Notes: generated from the letters alone by a model not told the origin. Positions 1 to 10,456 are shown, numbered from the stretch's first letter. The stretch is 64,000 bases of DNA from Myxococcus virescens (GCF_900101905.1 NZ_FNAJ01000001.1:496001-560000), one strand, 5' to 3'. Numbers and translations are program-made.

Positions 1-267
1 CCGCGGATTCGGGCTCTCCTTCATCGTGCGGCTGAAGACGTAGGTGTCCATGTTCGGATAGGGGTCCGTCACCCCCACCTTGAGGCCGCCGTCATACGTG
101 CGCCGCCCCATGAGCACCGTCGCATAGGTCGCCAGCGACGCGACGTAGTCCGCGACGTGCTCGCTGTCCTTGATGAGGCGGTCCTGCATGAAGGCGCCGT
201 ACGTATCGTCCTCGTGGGCGATGAAACCGTCGACGCTGGTGGCAACGTGGTACTTGAGCTTTCGCAT
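1..267 (-). CDS. Dihydrofolate reductase / RibD C-terminal-like family protein (3'-truncated by window edge)
   Basis: Only the first 89 codons lie inside the window. The ATG is followed by MRKLKYHVATSVDGFIA, the N-terminal strand of the RibD_C/DHFR-like reductase fold (SVDGFIA is the family hallmark). Further on come VLMGRRTY and DTYVFSRT, which match the usual MGRxTY and the Y-V-F/L-S strand near the NADPH site. Members are small cytoplasmic NAD(P)H-dependent reductases of mostly unknown substrate, usually about 180-200 residues, so about half the gene is present. The gene diverges from the histidine kinase to its right. Family assignment is good; the substrate cannot be inferred. Confidence 0.85.
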   Translation of the reverse strand, partial: MRKLKYHVATSVDGFIAHEDDTYGAFMQDRLIKDSEHVADYVASLATYATVLMGRRTYDGGLKVGVTDPYPNMDTYVFSRTMKESPNPR

Positions 268-575
268 ACGTGTTCTCCATGCCGCGCGCGCAATGGCGCC
301 GGTCATTCAGGTTCAGGAAGACGACTGGGAAACACAGCGGGGACCCACGCATCCGGACAAAAGCCCACGTCATCGCCACGGCACATCGGCCGGAGCGGCA
401 AGGGCAATCACGGAAGCCTGGGTTAGCGAGCGAAGGTCATGGGACAGCGCCGTGAGGCGCCACATATAAAGTACGCACACGAACGCGCCCTCGGCAACCC
501 CCATCCGAGCAGGCAGCAGCACACAGCCGCGCCCCCGCGAGGGAGACGAGGCTCGATTAGAGTCCCGCCCCGGAC
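268..575. other. Intergenic region between divergent genes, with weak sigma-70-like motif
   Basis: These 308 bases separate the reductase gene from the histidine kinase. The stretch is less GC-rich than its surroundings near 460-475. The only signal is TATAAA at 465-470 preceded by GGGACA at 441-446 (18-bp spacer), a poor -35 but a fair -10, on the plus strand and pointing at the kinase. The open frames across it lack recognisable domains and ribosome binding sites. I see no RNA gene. Confidence 0.4.
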
Positions 576-2069
576 ATGCCCCACGTTGCCCCACACACTT
601 CGCGATGGCGTGACGCGCTGGGCTCGCTCTCCGCACGGCTGCTGGTGGCGTTCCTCGTGCCCACCCTGCTCTTCGTCGCGGTGGCGGGCACCGCCGTCTA
701 CCAGCTCGCGCGCGTCATCCTGGAAGAAGAGCTGGGCACCAGCCTCAGCGGCATCGCCGCCGCCACCGCCACCCAGGTCCATGGCGAGCGGCTGCTGACC
801 ATCGAACCCGGCGACGACGTGGCGAGAACCCGCACGTGGCGCAACTTCGTCCGCACCTTCGAGAACATCGCGGAGGCCAGTGGCGTGCGCCGCGTCTACG
901 CCGTGGACACGCAGGGCCGGATGCGCGTGGACGTCGGGGGCGGACTCCCGGTGGGCGCGGAGATGCCGGAGCTGGCGCGCGACAGGCTGGAGCTCACCCG
1001 TGTCTTCGCCGGGGAGCGCGCCGCCAGTCAGGTGCTCTTCACCGGCTCGGACGGACAGCGCTACAAGACGGGGTATGCGCCCATCCTGTACGAGGGCCGC
1101 GTGGTGGGCGCCGTGGGGGTGGAGGCCAGCGCCGCCTTCTTCGGTCCCCTGCAGCGACTGTCACGCACCTACGCCATCATGGGCGCGGTGGCGCTGAGCG
1201 CGCTCGCCGTCATCGCGTTGGTGACGGCGCGCGGTCTGGCCCGGCCGCTGCGGCGGCTGATGGCGTCCGCGCTGCGAATCGGCCGGGGCGACCTGACGAC
1301 CCCGGTGCCACCGGAGCCCACGCTGGAAATCGGCGTCCTCGCGCGCGAGCTGGAGGACATGCGCGGCGCCCTGGAGAGCCGGGACCGTCAGTTGAAGATG
1401 ATGCTCGCGGGCGTGGCCCACGAGGTGCGCAACCCCATTGGCGGCATCGCGCTCTTCTCCGGAATCTTGAAGGAGGACCTCCAGGCCGGCGCCCACGCCG
1501 ACGCGGGCGCGCACGTGGAGCGCATCCAACGCGAGGTCACCTACCTCCAGCGCATCGTCGAGGACTTCCTCGCCTTCGCCCGCGAGCAGCCCCTGGCCCG
1601 CGCGCCCGTGGAGGCCCCCACCCTGCTCTCCGTCGTCTGCGAGCTGATGGCCGCCGAGGCCAGCGCCCGCGACGTCACAGTGGACATCGACGCCTCCCCC
1701 GCGGTGCTGGAAGCCGACGGCAGCCTGCTCACCGCGGCGCTGGTCAACCTGGTGAAGAACGCGGTGCAGGCCTCTCCCCCGGGCGGGCGCGTGCAGGTGT
1801 CCGGCGCGTCCAACGACGGCCACTACACCATCCAGGTCCGCGACACGGGCCCTGGCGTGCCCGGCACGGCGCGCGAGCGCATCTTCGAGCCCTTCTTCAC
1901 CACGCGCGAGAAGGGCACCGGCCTGGGCCTGCCACTGGCGCACAAGATTGCGCTCGCACACGGCGGCGCGCTGCGGCTGGACTCGGCGCCGGGAGACACG
2001 CGCTTCATCCTCACGCTGCCGCTGGGTGGGAAGCCGGGCCACGGCGCTTCCGTCACCCCGCCGCGTTGA
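576..2069 (+). CDS. Membrane sensor histidine kinase (HAMP-HisKA-HATPase)
   Basis: 497 residues. TM1 is near residues 24-46 and TM2 near 199-222, flanking a ~150-residue periplasmic sensor region of cache-like appearance. HAMP follows, then HisKA with phospho-acceptor His282 in VAHEVRNPIGG. The HATPase has all boxes: N (NLVKNAVQA), G1 (DTGPGVPG), F (FEPFFTTR) and G2 (GTGLGLPLAHKIA). HExRNP-type kinases usually partner NtrC-family regulators. The nearest candidate is the regulator starting at 5782, but three minus-strand genes intervene, so the pairing is inferred. The 3' end overlaps the convergent chemoreceptor gene by 17 bp. Confidence 0.93.
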   Translation: MPHVAPHTSRWRDALGSLSARLLVAFLVPTLLFVAVAGTAVYQLARVILEEELGTSLSGIAAATATQVHGERLLTIEPGDDVARTRTWRNFVRTFENIAEASGVRRVYAVDTQGRMRVDVGGGLPVGAEMPELARDRLELTRVFAGERAASQVLFTGSDGQRYKTGYAPILYEGRVVGAVGVEASAAFFGPLQRLSRTYAIMGAVALSALAVIALVTARGLARPLRRLMASALRIGRGDLTTPVPPEPTLEIGVLARELEDMRGALESRDRQLKMMLAGVAHEVRNPIGGIALFSGILKEDLQAGAHADAGAHVERIQREVTYLQRIVEDFLAFAREQPLARAPVEAPTLLSVVCELMAAEASARDVTVDIDASPAVLEADGSLLTAALVNLVKNAVQASPPGGRVQVSGASNDGHYTIQVRDTGPGVPGTARERIFEPFFTTREKGTGLGLPLAHKIALAHGGALRLDSAPGDTRFILTLPLGGKPGHGASVTPPR

Positions 2070-3843
2070 ACTGCCGCGCCATCCGCGCCACGTCGTCGGA
2101 GACGACCCTCAGCGTGTCGGTGGCCTCCTGTGTGGACTCCAGCCGCTTCAGCGTGGCGTCCATGAGCTGCGACAGGTCTGCGATGGCGTCGAAGATTTGC
2201 GTGAAGCCGGCATCCTGCTGCGTCACCGCGGCGGCAATCTGCCGGGCCGCGGTGGAGTTCTCCTGGGCGATGCGAGACAGCTCCCGCAGCGAGTCCCCCG
2301 ACGCCCGCATCTGGTCCAGGCCCGTGCCAATGGTCTGCACGCCGGCCTCCCCCATCTTCGCCGCGTCGCGGATGCCCGTGCTGACGTCCTGGAGGATGCC
2401 GCGGATGCGCCGCGTGGCCTGGATGGACTGGTCCGACAGGCCGCGAATCTCGCGGGCCACCACCGCGAAGCCCCGCCCCTGCTCGCCCGAGCGCGCCGCC
2501 TCGATGGCCGCGTTGATCGCCAGGAGATGGGACTGGTCCGCCAGGTCCTTCACCGTCTCGGTGATTTCGCCAATCTGCGTGGTGCTCTGGGCCAGCCGCG
2601 TCAGCCGTTCCTGGATGCCGTCCACCACGCGGCGGATGTCCGCCAGGCCGTTGAGACTCCGCTCCACGGCGGCCTCGCCCTGCTGTCCCAGGGCCTCCGA
2701 GCGGCGGGCCACTTGAAGCACCTCCTCCGCTCGCTCGACGGCCATCAGCGACGTGCGCCGAATCTCCTCCGACGTCATCTGCGCCTCGTGCAGCGCGGAC
2801 GCCTGACGGACCAGGCTCTGCTGGTGCTCATCGTGCGACTCCCGGAGGTGGCGTCCCGCGCCGCTCAGCCGCGTGGCGGAGGCATTGAGCGACAGGGGCA
2901 ACTGCCGCAGGCGGACGAGCACCGCGTTCATGCCAGCCGACAAGTCCCCCATCTCATCCGTGGACACCCAGGCGGGCGAGACGACGCGCCCCGCGGACAG
3001 TGACTCGATGGCCACACCCACCGCGCCCGCCGCGTGCGCCTGGCGGCGCGCCAGCATCCAGGTGGTGACGGCGGGAATCGCCAGCAATCCGCCCACCCAG
3101 GCCAGCCCGAACGCCAGCTCACCCGCCAGCATGCCGCCCATGCCCATCAGCGTCTCCGCCGAGCCGTGCGCGCCCTCCGCCACCAGCGCATTGCGCAGTT
3201 CGTCCCGGACGCCTTGCAGCTTCACCAGCACCACGCACCCGCTCAGCACCAACGCGCAGAGGCTGGAGCCAATGAAGGTGACGGGCATGAACCAGGCCTG
3301 CCGCGGCCAGAAGAAGCCGCCGCCCTTGAGCGCCAGCGTCGGGTCCTTGCGCTGCTCCTCCAGCGCCAGCGGCAACAGCAACCGCTCCAGCGTGACGCTG
3401 ATGGGAAAGCCCAGCACCACGCCGAAGCAGATGCCGATGAGCGTGCCCACCACGACCAGGGACAGGTCCTTCTTCCACAGCAGGCACACGTGGAGGCTGA
3501 ACCAGAGGCCTCCCAGCGACCATGCGCCCCACGAGGCTGCGACCGCGGCGCGCCACGGCAGGCGCAGGATTCGCTCCAGCCGCGCGCCGGGCACGTCCTC
3601 CGGCCGCTCCCGCAGCGCGCCGTTCACCAGCACGTGCATCACGAACGCGGGATACGCGATGCCCAGGCCCACGATGATGGGTGGCAGCACCCACGCCACC
3701 GCAATCAGGCCCGACCAGCCCGCCACGCCCATGGCCATGCCATTGAGATATGCGGCGATGGGCGCCACCGGCAGCACCCACAACATGAACACCTTGAGCG
3801 CACGTCCCCGGTACTCCTGGATGACCTTGTCTGCGGCATTCAT
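2053..3843 (-). CDS. Methyl-accepting chemotaxis protein
   Basis: 596 residues. The N-terminal third is highly hydrophobic, with about six predicted TM segments (for example LWVLPVAPIAAYL, LVVVGTLIGICFGVVLGF and VGGLLAIPAVTTWML) and no large periplasmic loop, so it may sense through the membrane or internally. A HAMP-like linker leads into a cytoplasmic coiled-coil signalling domain whose hairpin tip reads INAAIEAARSGEQGRGFAVV, the kinase-contact signature. There is no C-terminal CheR/CheB pentapeptide. I chose the ATG at 3843 over the in-frame ATG at 3852 because GGGGGG lies 9 nt before it and directly abuts the other. No che genes are nearby. Confidence 0.9.
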   Translation of the reverse strand: MNAADKVIQEYRGRALKVFMLWVLPVAPIAAYLNGMAMGVAGWSGLIAVAWVLPPIIVGLGIAYPAFVMHVLVNGALRERPEDVPGARLERILRLPWRAAVAASWGAWSLGGLWFSLHVCLLWKKDLSLVVVGTLIGICFGVVLGFPISVTLERLLLPLALEEQRKDPTLALKGGGFFWPRQAWFMPVTFIGSSLCALVLSGCVVLVKLQGVRDELRNALVAEGAHGSAETLMGMGGMLAGELAFGLAWVGGLLAIPAVTTWMLARRQAHAAGAVGVAIESLSAGRVVSPAWVSTDEMGDLSAGMNAVLVRLRQLPLSLNASATRLSGAGRHLRESHDEHQQSLVRQASALHEAQMTSEEIRRTSLMAVERAEEVLQVARRSEALGQQGEAAVERSLNGLADIRRVVDGIQERLTRLAQSTTQIGEITETVKDLADQSHLLAINAAIEAARSGEQGRGFAVVAREIRGLSDQSIQATRRIRGILQDVSTGIRDAAKMGEAGVQTIGTGLDQMRASGDSLRELSRIAQENSTAARQIAAAVTQQDAGFTQIFDAIADLSQLMDATLKRLESTQEATDTLRVVSDDVARMARQFNAAG

Positions 3844-3946
3844 GTGGCACATCCCCCCGAGGCCATGGGCTCACACCCCGAGGGCAGAGCCGGAAGTCCT
3901 CACCCGCAAGTACGGCACTCTCCGCGCGAAGCGGACAGGCGGGTCA

Positions 3947-3969
3947 TCCGGAAGCTGCCGCCTTCCGGA
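3947..3969 (-). terminator. Inverted repeat downstream of the heme-oxygenase-like gene
   Basis: Arms TCCGGAAG and CTTCCGGA with a 7-nt loop lie in the 219-bp gap after the minus-strand stop at 4063 and before the chemoreceptor gene. No U-run follows on the minus strand, so intrinsic termination is uncertain. Confidence 0.3.
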
Positions 3970-4062
3970 CAGAGCACATGAAACACGGGGCCCGTGAGCC
4001 CCCGCCGGGCCTCGAGGTGTGCGGGAGGCGCACCAGAGGGCTGTGCGCTGGTGTCGCGCGAT

Positions 4063-4806
4063 TCAGTCGTTGCAGCACGCGTGGAGCGCGGCGGCATACA
4101 TCTGCAGCGACTTCCTGGCCGCTGCCTGGACGCGGGAGGGCTCGCCGGTGTCCGCGTCGGTGGACAGCTTGATGATTTCCAGCGCCTCCTCCGGGTGCTG
4201 GTCGTCATAGCGCGCGTGAACCTTGAGCCACATCATCGAATGCGCGTCGATGCGCGCGCCGTCCTCGGCATAGGCGCGGAAGGGCTCCACCACCTCCCGC
4301 GTCCACACGCCGGTGATGCCTTCCACCGCCCAGTTGGACGCGGCCACGCCTTCGGCCAGTGTCCCGTGCGCGCAGGTGTCGAGCAGGAACTCATGCAGCG
4401 CTCGCACCTCCGGCAGGGGGCGCAGGGTGAAGACATCTTCCGGCGCCAGGCCGATTCCGCGCATCCAGTCGATGAACCACTCCGCATGCTTCGCCTCCAC
4501 GCCCAGGTTCTGCAGCAGCCAGCGGCGGGCACTCGCGTCGCCGGGACGCTGGCCGTAGGTCGTCTTCGCCAGCGACAGGCCCATGTATTTGGGGAAGGAC
4601 TCGACGATGAGGAAGAAGTGGGACAGCACCCGCCGCCAGTGACGCAGCGGTGGACGCTGGCCGTCAGCCGTCGCGCGGAACAACGGAGGCCAGCAGGCCG
4701 CGTTCCACTCGTCGCGCACGGACTCCAACATCGACTCCAGCCAGCGCGGGTGCGCGGTGGGCGTGAGCACAGGGGGACTGTAACGGTGGGGCGCGGCGGA
4801 CGACAT
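4063..4806 (-). CDS. TenA/PqqC-like heme-oxygenase-fold protein (iron-containing redox enzyme family)
   Basis: 247 residues, soluble and without signal peptide. The pattern fits the all-helical TenA/PqqC/heme-oxygenase-like superfamily: LLQNLGVEAKHAEWFIDW supplies a Glu/His pair typical of the diiron members, and Glu in ASNWAVEGITGVWT and DDQHPEEALEII supply further candidate ligands late in the chain. Superfamily members include thiaminase II, PqqC oxidase and diiron oxidases of amino or fatty acids. Without alignment I cannot say which reaction applies. A longer frame exists upstream but MSSAAPHRYSPP is the more plausible start. It runs in the same direction as the Nudix gene upstream, with a 230-bp AT-richer gap between them. 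Confidence 0.7.
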   Translation of the reverse strand: MSSAAPHRYSPPVLTPTAHPRWLESMLESVRDEWNAACWPPLFRATADGQRPPLRHWRRVLSHFFLIVESFPKYMGLSLAKTTYGQRPGDASARRWLLQNLGVEAKHAEWFIDWMRGIGLAPEDVFTLRPLPEVRALHEFLLDTCAHGTLAEGVAASNWAVEGITGVWTREVVEPFRAYAEDGARIDAHSMMWLKVHARYDDQHPEEALEIIKLSTDADTGEPSRVQAAARKSLQMYAAALHACCND

Positions 4807-5036
4807 GGGCACGGCTCCTGGCTTCCCGACGGGTGACAGGCCGGCATGGCCTCCCTCACCCGCCCAAGCAGGACGGCATGGTTGCAATCGCTTTCCAGCG
4901 GCACCATCGACCCAAAGGCAATCAGGCCGTGTTTCCCATATTTTGTTTCAAATCCGGGTGCGGGCGCGCGCGCTCGGTCCGCGAAGCCACAGTGCCCCTG
5001 ACCACGAGGCCGTGCGCGCTTCCGCTTTCGAGCGCT

Positions 5037-5618
5037 TCAGGGCGCGGAGGCCACCACGCGCCGGGCCTTCGCCAACATGCGGCGCAGAGGCACTTCGTCC
5101 GCATGCGTCATCGCTTCGTCCCAGGTGAGCCACCGCACGCCGAAGGACTCCGCCGGGTCATGCACCAGGGCGTCGGGGTTCTCCGCCACCACGAGGAAGC
5201 GCACGTCCAGGTGGCGGTGCTCCGGCTCGTCGCGGCGCGCGGGGATGGTGTGGATGTCCACGTCCAGCGGCCGGGGCGCGGCCGGGTGCAGGGACACGCG
5301 GCATCCCGTCTCCTCACGGGCCTCACGCAGCGCCGTGGCCTCCATGTGGCCCGCGTCCGTGACATCCGCGTGTCCTCCGGGTTGCAGCCAGCGCTGGAGC
5401 TTGCGGTGATGCAACAGGACGACGCGCGCGCCCTCGGGGTCCACCACCACCGCGCTGCCCGTGAAGTGGGCTTCCAACTGCTCGCGGGAGAAGGGCCGTG
5501 CCAGGGAACGGGCGAAGTGGCGCATGCGCTCCAGGTCCTCGCGCTCCTTCACGTCCTCGGGAACGTGACGCTCGAGCAGGGCCAGGAGGGACGCGGCGGA
5601 AGAAACTTCGGATTCCAT
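5037..5618 (-). CDS. Nudix hydrolase
   Basis: 193 residues. The C-terminal 150 residues form a Nudix domain: WLQPGGHADVTDAG, then ATALREAREETGC, the catalytic REUxEExGU helix. The usual first glutamate of the box is replaced and the loop before the helix is about two residues longer than canonical. A helical N-terminal 45 residues (SSAASLLALLERHVPEDVKE) precede it, similar to stand-alone cytoplasmic Nudix proteins that clean up nucleotide or sugar-nucleotide diphosphates. The substrate is unknown. It is divergent from the NtrC-type regulator gene, sharing a 163-bp intergenic region. Confidence 0.88.
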   Translation of the reverse strand: MESEVSSAASLLALLERHVPEDVKEREDLERMRHFARSLARPFSREQLEAHFTGSAVVVDPEGARVVLLHHRKLQRWLQPGGHADVTDAGHMEATALREAREETGCRVSLHPAAPRPLDVDIHTIPARRDEPEHRHLDVRFLVVAENPDALVHDPAESFGVRWLTWDEAMTHADEVPLRRMLAKARRVVASAP

Positions 5619-5781
5619 GCCTCCCCGTACTGCTCCCGGCCAGGCGGCGCCAGCACCTTCGCACGCCCGTGACAGGTGACAACCTCCTGAGCCGGTGGAG
5701 CGAGCCGGTCCGGATGTGCTCTCATGCGGCGGCTCCGGGAGGCGGGCCGGCCTCGGGTTGCAGGGAGAATCGACTCACGCC

Positions 5782-7191
<1,410 letters not shown>

Positions 7192-7333
7192 ACCTCGAAA
7201 ATCTGTCACCCGCCCCCGCCCCCCATGACTTTTCACCGGTATCCCACCTCCGCCCCTGTCCCCCTGGATGCTCCAGGTGTCCGGAATTGTTGGGCGCCGA
7301 GGGGCCTCGACCTCCGGGGATGGGCTGGCAGGC

Positions 7334-7349
7334 TGGCACTCACCTTGCT
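7334..7349 (+). promoter_or_regulatory. Sigma-54 (-24/-12) promoter motif
   Basis: TGGCAC, five bases, then TTGCT, with exactly 10 bp between the invariant GG and GC dinucleotides and a C before the T, matching YTGGCAC-N5-TTGCW. The expected transcription start is near 7360, only about 5 nt before the ATG at 7365, so the transcript would be nearly leaderless. It lies between a sigma-54 activator gene and the coiled-coil protein gene. A chance match somewhere in 64 kb is not negligible. Confidence 0.5.
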
Positions 7350-7364
7350 CTGGGGCTGTCGCTG

Positions 7365-8411
7365 ATGAATCTCCGCCCCCTCGCCCTCCTGCTGAGCCTG
7401 CTGCTGGCCATGCCCGGTCAGGCCGCGTCTGGGCTGGAGGCGGTGCGGGGACGGGCCCAGTCGGCTCGCGCGGAGACGCGCTCGCTGCGGGGTCAGCAGC
7501 AGGCCCTGCGCGACGAGCTCAACGGGCTGGCGGCACGCATCGAAACGCTGAAGGCGCAGCGCCAGGGCCGGCTGATGGCGGGGACGGAGCTGGAGGACGC
7601 GCTGCGGCGTTCGCAGGAGCTGAGCGGCCAGCTCACCGGGCTGGCGCAGGCCGTCGTCGCGGCGGAGGGCGAAGCGGAGCGCGCCCACCTGGCCCTGCAC
7701 ACGGCGCTGTCGGACGAGCTGTCGCGGCTGCTCGCGGCGTGGGAAGGCACCGCGGACCGGGGCCAGCGGGAGACGTTGTTGGAGGCGGTGCGCTCGGTTC
7801 GCGCCGAGCGGGAAGCCATCCGCGCAGCCCTGCCCGCGTCCCAGGTGCCCTCGCTGAACAAGGCCACCGCGGGCGGTGATGACCCCGAGGATTTGCTGGC
7901 CCAGGCGGACACGCTCCGCGATACCCGGGACAAGGTGCGCGAGCGGCTGAAGGCGCTGCGCGGCCGCATCACCGAGGTGCGCGAGGAGCGCGACCTGGAC
8001 CGGCGCATGAACGACTTCCTCGGCGAGGAGTCGATGTTCGACGACCAGGACCGGCGCCTGCGCCTGCGCATGGGGAGCGACCGGGCGCTGCAGGTGGAGC
8101 GCTCCGTGCCAGGCACCAGTGCGCCGAACTTCCAGGGTGACAGCCCCGACGATCCGCCCCCCAACGTGGGCGGACGCCCCGGTGAAGGTGTCGACCCGGG
8201 CCGCCCCCCCTATCCGGCGCAGGTGTCTGCCCGGGCCACGGACCGGCGGCCCCAGGTCGAAACGCAGCGCGCCCAGGACCTGGCGGCGGGCGGCCCCGTG
8301 GACCTGGCGGCGATGGAGGCCGAGGCCACACGGCTGGAGACGCTGGCCAGGGAACTGGAAGGCCGCGCCACGAAGCTGGAGCGGCGCGCGCAGGAGATGG
8401 GCGTCCCCTGA
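7365..8411 (+). CDS. Secreted coiled-coil protein of unknown function
   Basis: 348 residues. MNLRPLALLLSLLLAMPGQAAS is a clear Sec signal peptide, which decides the start over in-frame codons at 7287 and 7320. The mature protein is mostly heptad-rich helix: about residues 25-130 and 145-235 (for example TLRDTRDKVRERLKALRG and ITEVREERDLDRRM). A Pro/Gly-rich linker (about 250-300) and a final coiled segment ending in LERRAQEMGVP follow. It is probably periplasmic. I recognise no enzymatic domain. The position directly behind the NtrC-type regulator and its sigma-54 motif suggests it belongs to that regulon (inference). Confidence 0.75.
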   Translation: MNLRPLALLLSLLLAMPGQAASGLEAVRGRAQSARAETRSLRGQQQALRDELNGLAARIETLKAQRQGRLMAGTELEDALRRSQELSGQLTGLAQAVVAAEGEAERAHLALHTALSDELSRLLAAWEGTADRGQRETLLEAVRSVRAEREAIRAALPASQVPSLNKATAGGDDPEDLLAQADTLRDTRDKVRERLKALRGRITEVREERDLDRRMNDFLGEESMFDDQDRRLRLRMGSDRALQVERSVPGTSAPNFQGDSPDDPPPNVGGRPGEGVDPGRPPYPAQVSARATDRRPQVETQRAQDLAAGGPVDLAAMEAEATRLETLARELEGRATKLERRAQEMGVP

Positions 8412-8435
8412 GGGGCGCGCCTCCCGGCACCGGAC

Positions 8436-8972
8436 TTACAAGAGCCCGGTCTCCACCTGCAGCTTCACCACCGCCTGCAGCCGCACCTCGCGTGCCGGCA
8501 TGATGCCGCGGCCGCGGATGATGATGCTCATGGACGGCGCGGAGACGAAGGGCTGCAACTCCACGTTGTCCACGCGCAGCGACAGCACGGGGTTGGGCGG
8601 CCTCAGGTCCAGCGCGGACACGTCCTGGCGCGCCGCGATGCGCGCCTCCCGGTCTCCCGCGCGGGCATAGAACTCCACCGAGTCCAGGAAACGGAGGTCC
8701 TGGTCATTGGGGCTGAGGACCTTGAGCGTGAGGGACTCCACCTTGACGGACGTCACCTCGCCCTTGTGAATCCCCTGGTTCTTGAAGTCCTGGTTCTTGT
8801 CGAAGTCCATCCCCGCGAAGCTGCTGATGGCGGGAAGGCCGTTGAGGGGCGTGTCGACGCCAGGCGGGCCCGCGGGCACGGTCGACTCCCCTTTCACCTC
8901 GGTGGTGAAGGAGGAGGAGGCGCAGGCGGACAGGCCCAGGCAGGCCACCGCGAGAAAGGACACAAAGCGCAT
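8436..8972 (-). CDS. Putative lipoprotein, LEA14-like/unknown
   Basis: 178 residues. MRFVSFLAVACLGLSAC ends in a lipobox (LSAC), giving a predicted mature protein anchored at Cys17 in the periplasm. The rest is beta-rich with alternating hydrophobics (VTSVKVESLTLKVLSP, SLRVDNVELQPFVSA), and a C-terminal strand AVVKLQVETGLL. This resembles small beta-sandwich lipoproteins but no family is certain. It converges with the coiled-coil gene (24-bp gap) and diverges from the barrel protein that follows. Confidence 0.75.
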   Translation of the reverse strand: MRFVSFLAVACLGLSACASSSFTTEVKGESTVPAGPPGVDTPLNGLPAISSFAGMDFDKNQDFKNQGIHKGEVTSVKVESLTLKVLSPNDQDLRFLDSVEFYARAGDREARIAARQDVSALDLRPPNPVLSLRVDNVELQPFVSAPSMSIIIRGRGIMPAREVRLQAVVKLQVETGLL

Positions 8973-9067
8973 TCGCCCAATGTAACGGGCCGCCGGGGGC
9001 GTCGTCACCGGTGGGAGCGACTGGACGGCCGCCCCTGCCCTCCGGCGACGGAGTATGGTCGCGCGCC

Positions 9068-10132
9068 GTGGTCCGCTCCTTCGCGCCGCTCCTGCTCGTC
9101 CTCGCCATGCTCGCCGCCGGCCGTGCGCCCGCGGCCGAGTGGGAAGGGGCACTGAGGGGAACCGGCCGCCTGCTGCTGGACACCAACGCGCCCCGGGACT
9201 TCTCCGACCAGCTCACCCCCAGCCCGGAGCGGGACTTCGCCCTCAGCCTGCTGGGCTCCGCCGAGGGGCGCGGCTCCTTCGAACAGGCTCAACTGGTGGG
9301 CCGCTACGAGCTGGGCACGCGCGCGTACCTCCGGTACCAGGACGAGAACACGCTGGTGCAGTCAGGCGCGGTGGAAGCGTCACACGCGCTGGGCACGGCG
9401 CTGGGAATCGGCCTGGAGGGCCACGCGAAGGACCGGCGGGGGGGCTCGCGCTCGTACTCGGACCTGGGGACCACCGCGTTCCTGGAATACGCCCCGGACG
9501 TGCGACTGGCGCTGCGAGTGCGGGCAGGCGCCCGGCGATTCGTGTACCGGCCAGACCCCACCGCCAACTTCGGCGGCCCCGAGGTGGGCGTGCTGGGCCG
9601 CTACCGCTTCGACCGGCGGCACAGCCTGTCCGTCTTCGGTGACTGGAACTCCCGGCGCTTCGGCACCCCACCCCGGGCACGCCCGCCGGGGACGGGGGGC
9701 GGCTCGGGACTCCTCGCCGGCCGGCGTCAGGATGCAGCCCTGACGGCGGGAGCGTCGTACACCTACCGAGGCCCGCTGGCCCTGGGGCTGACGTACGCCT
9801 TCCAGGAGAACTCCTCCAACAGCTACGGCGAGACGATTCGCCGGCACCGGGTGTCGGCCAACGCCGGCGTCCGGTTGCCCTGGCGGGTGACCCTGCTGGC
9901 GCAGGGCTCGCTGGGCATCATCCAGTATCCGGACGGCATCTACCTCTCCCCGGAAATCATCCTGGTGGAAGAGGACGAAGGACAGAACTCGCTGTCGGTG
10001 AAGCTGGCCCGGCCGCTGACGGAGTCGCTGGACCTGGAGGTGACCTGGGGCATCTGGAGCACCCGGCTGCCTCGCAACTCGCTCACCTACACGCGCCAGG
10101 TCTTCAGCACCGGCTTCACCTGGCGCTACTGA
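9068..10132 (+). CDS. Outer-membrane beta-barrel protein
   Basis: 354 residues from a GTG start. VVRSFAPLLLVLAMLAAG then APAAE is a Sec signal peptide. The mature chain is a run of amphipathic strands rich in Arg, Tyr and Gly (YELGTRAYLRYQDENTL, HRVSANAGVRLPWRVTLLAQ, SLTYTRQVFSTGFTWRY). It ends in an aromatic residue, as expected for BAM-dependent barrels. I chose the GTG because it opens the signal peptide; an ATG 57 nt upstream in frame would add a non-signal-like extension. Probably a 12-16-stranded porin-like protein of unknown cargo. Confidence 0.75.
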   Translation: MVRSFAPLLLVLAMLAAGRAPAAEWEGALRGTGRLLLDTNAPRDFSDQLTPSPERDFALSLLGSAEGRGSFEQAQLVGRYELGTRAYLRYQDENTLVQSGAVEASHALGTALGIGLEGHAKDRRGGSRSYSDLGTTAFLEYAPDVRLALRVRAGARRFVYRPDPTANFGGPEVGVLGRYRFDRRHSLSVFGDWNSRRFGTPPRARPPGTGGGSGLLAGRRQDAALTAGASYTYRGPLALGLTYAFQENSSNSYGETIRRHRVSANAGVRLPWRVTLLAQGSLGIIQYPDGIYLSPEIILVEEDEGQNSLSVKLARPLTESLDLEVTWGIWSTRLPRNSLTYTRQVFSTGFTWRY

Positions 10133-10141
10133 GGGCGCGGC

Positions 10142-10456
10142 CTACGACAGGTCGGCGATGCGCTCGTCGATTTCCTCGGCGAGCCCCGGGTGCCCCTGGG
10201 CCAGGGCGTGCTCCCGGGCCCGGCCCAGCACCTCGCGCGCCTTGTCGGACTCGCCTGCCCCCGCCCAGGCATCCCCCAGGGCCACCATGGCGGCCGCATA
10301 GGTGGGGTCCAGCCGGACGGCCGACTCCAGGGCCTGGGCGGCCTCCGGGTACTGCCGCCGCTCCAGGTACAGCTTCCCGAGGGAGAAATGGCTCATGGGG
10401 GAGTCCGGGAAGTCCACCACCATCTTCTTGAACTGTTCCAGCCTGGCGTCGCTCAT
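10142..10456 (-). CDS. Small TPR-repeat protein
   Basis: 104 residues with no signal peptide. Two tetratricopeptide units are visible: SHFSLGKLYLERRQYPEAAQ then ALESAVRLDPTYAAAMVALG, and DAWAGAGESDKAREVLGRA. This gives a small right-handed superhelix for protein-protein contact. An upstream in-frame start exists, but beginning at MSDARLEQ leaves a 61-bp divergent gap to rsfS. The partner is unknown. It nearly abuts the end of the barrel gene. Confidence 0.75.
   Translation of the reverse strand: MSDARLEQFKKMVVDFPDSPMSHFSLGKLYLERRQYPEAAQALESAVRLDPTYAAAMVALGDAWAGAGESDKAREVLGRAREHALAQGHPGLAEEIDERIADLS

Noticed and set aside
170-469. Possible 99-residue gene in the first intergenic region
   Set aside because: It overlaps the start of the reductase gene and reads as Arg/Ser-rich sequence without domain or ribosome binding site.
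836-2716. A 626-codon plus-strand frame across kinase and chemoreceptor genes
   Set aside because: Arg/Pro/Gly-rich, out of frame with the clear HisKA and HATPase motifs.
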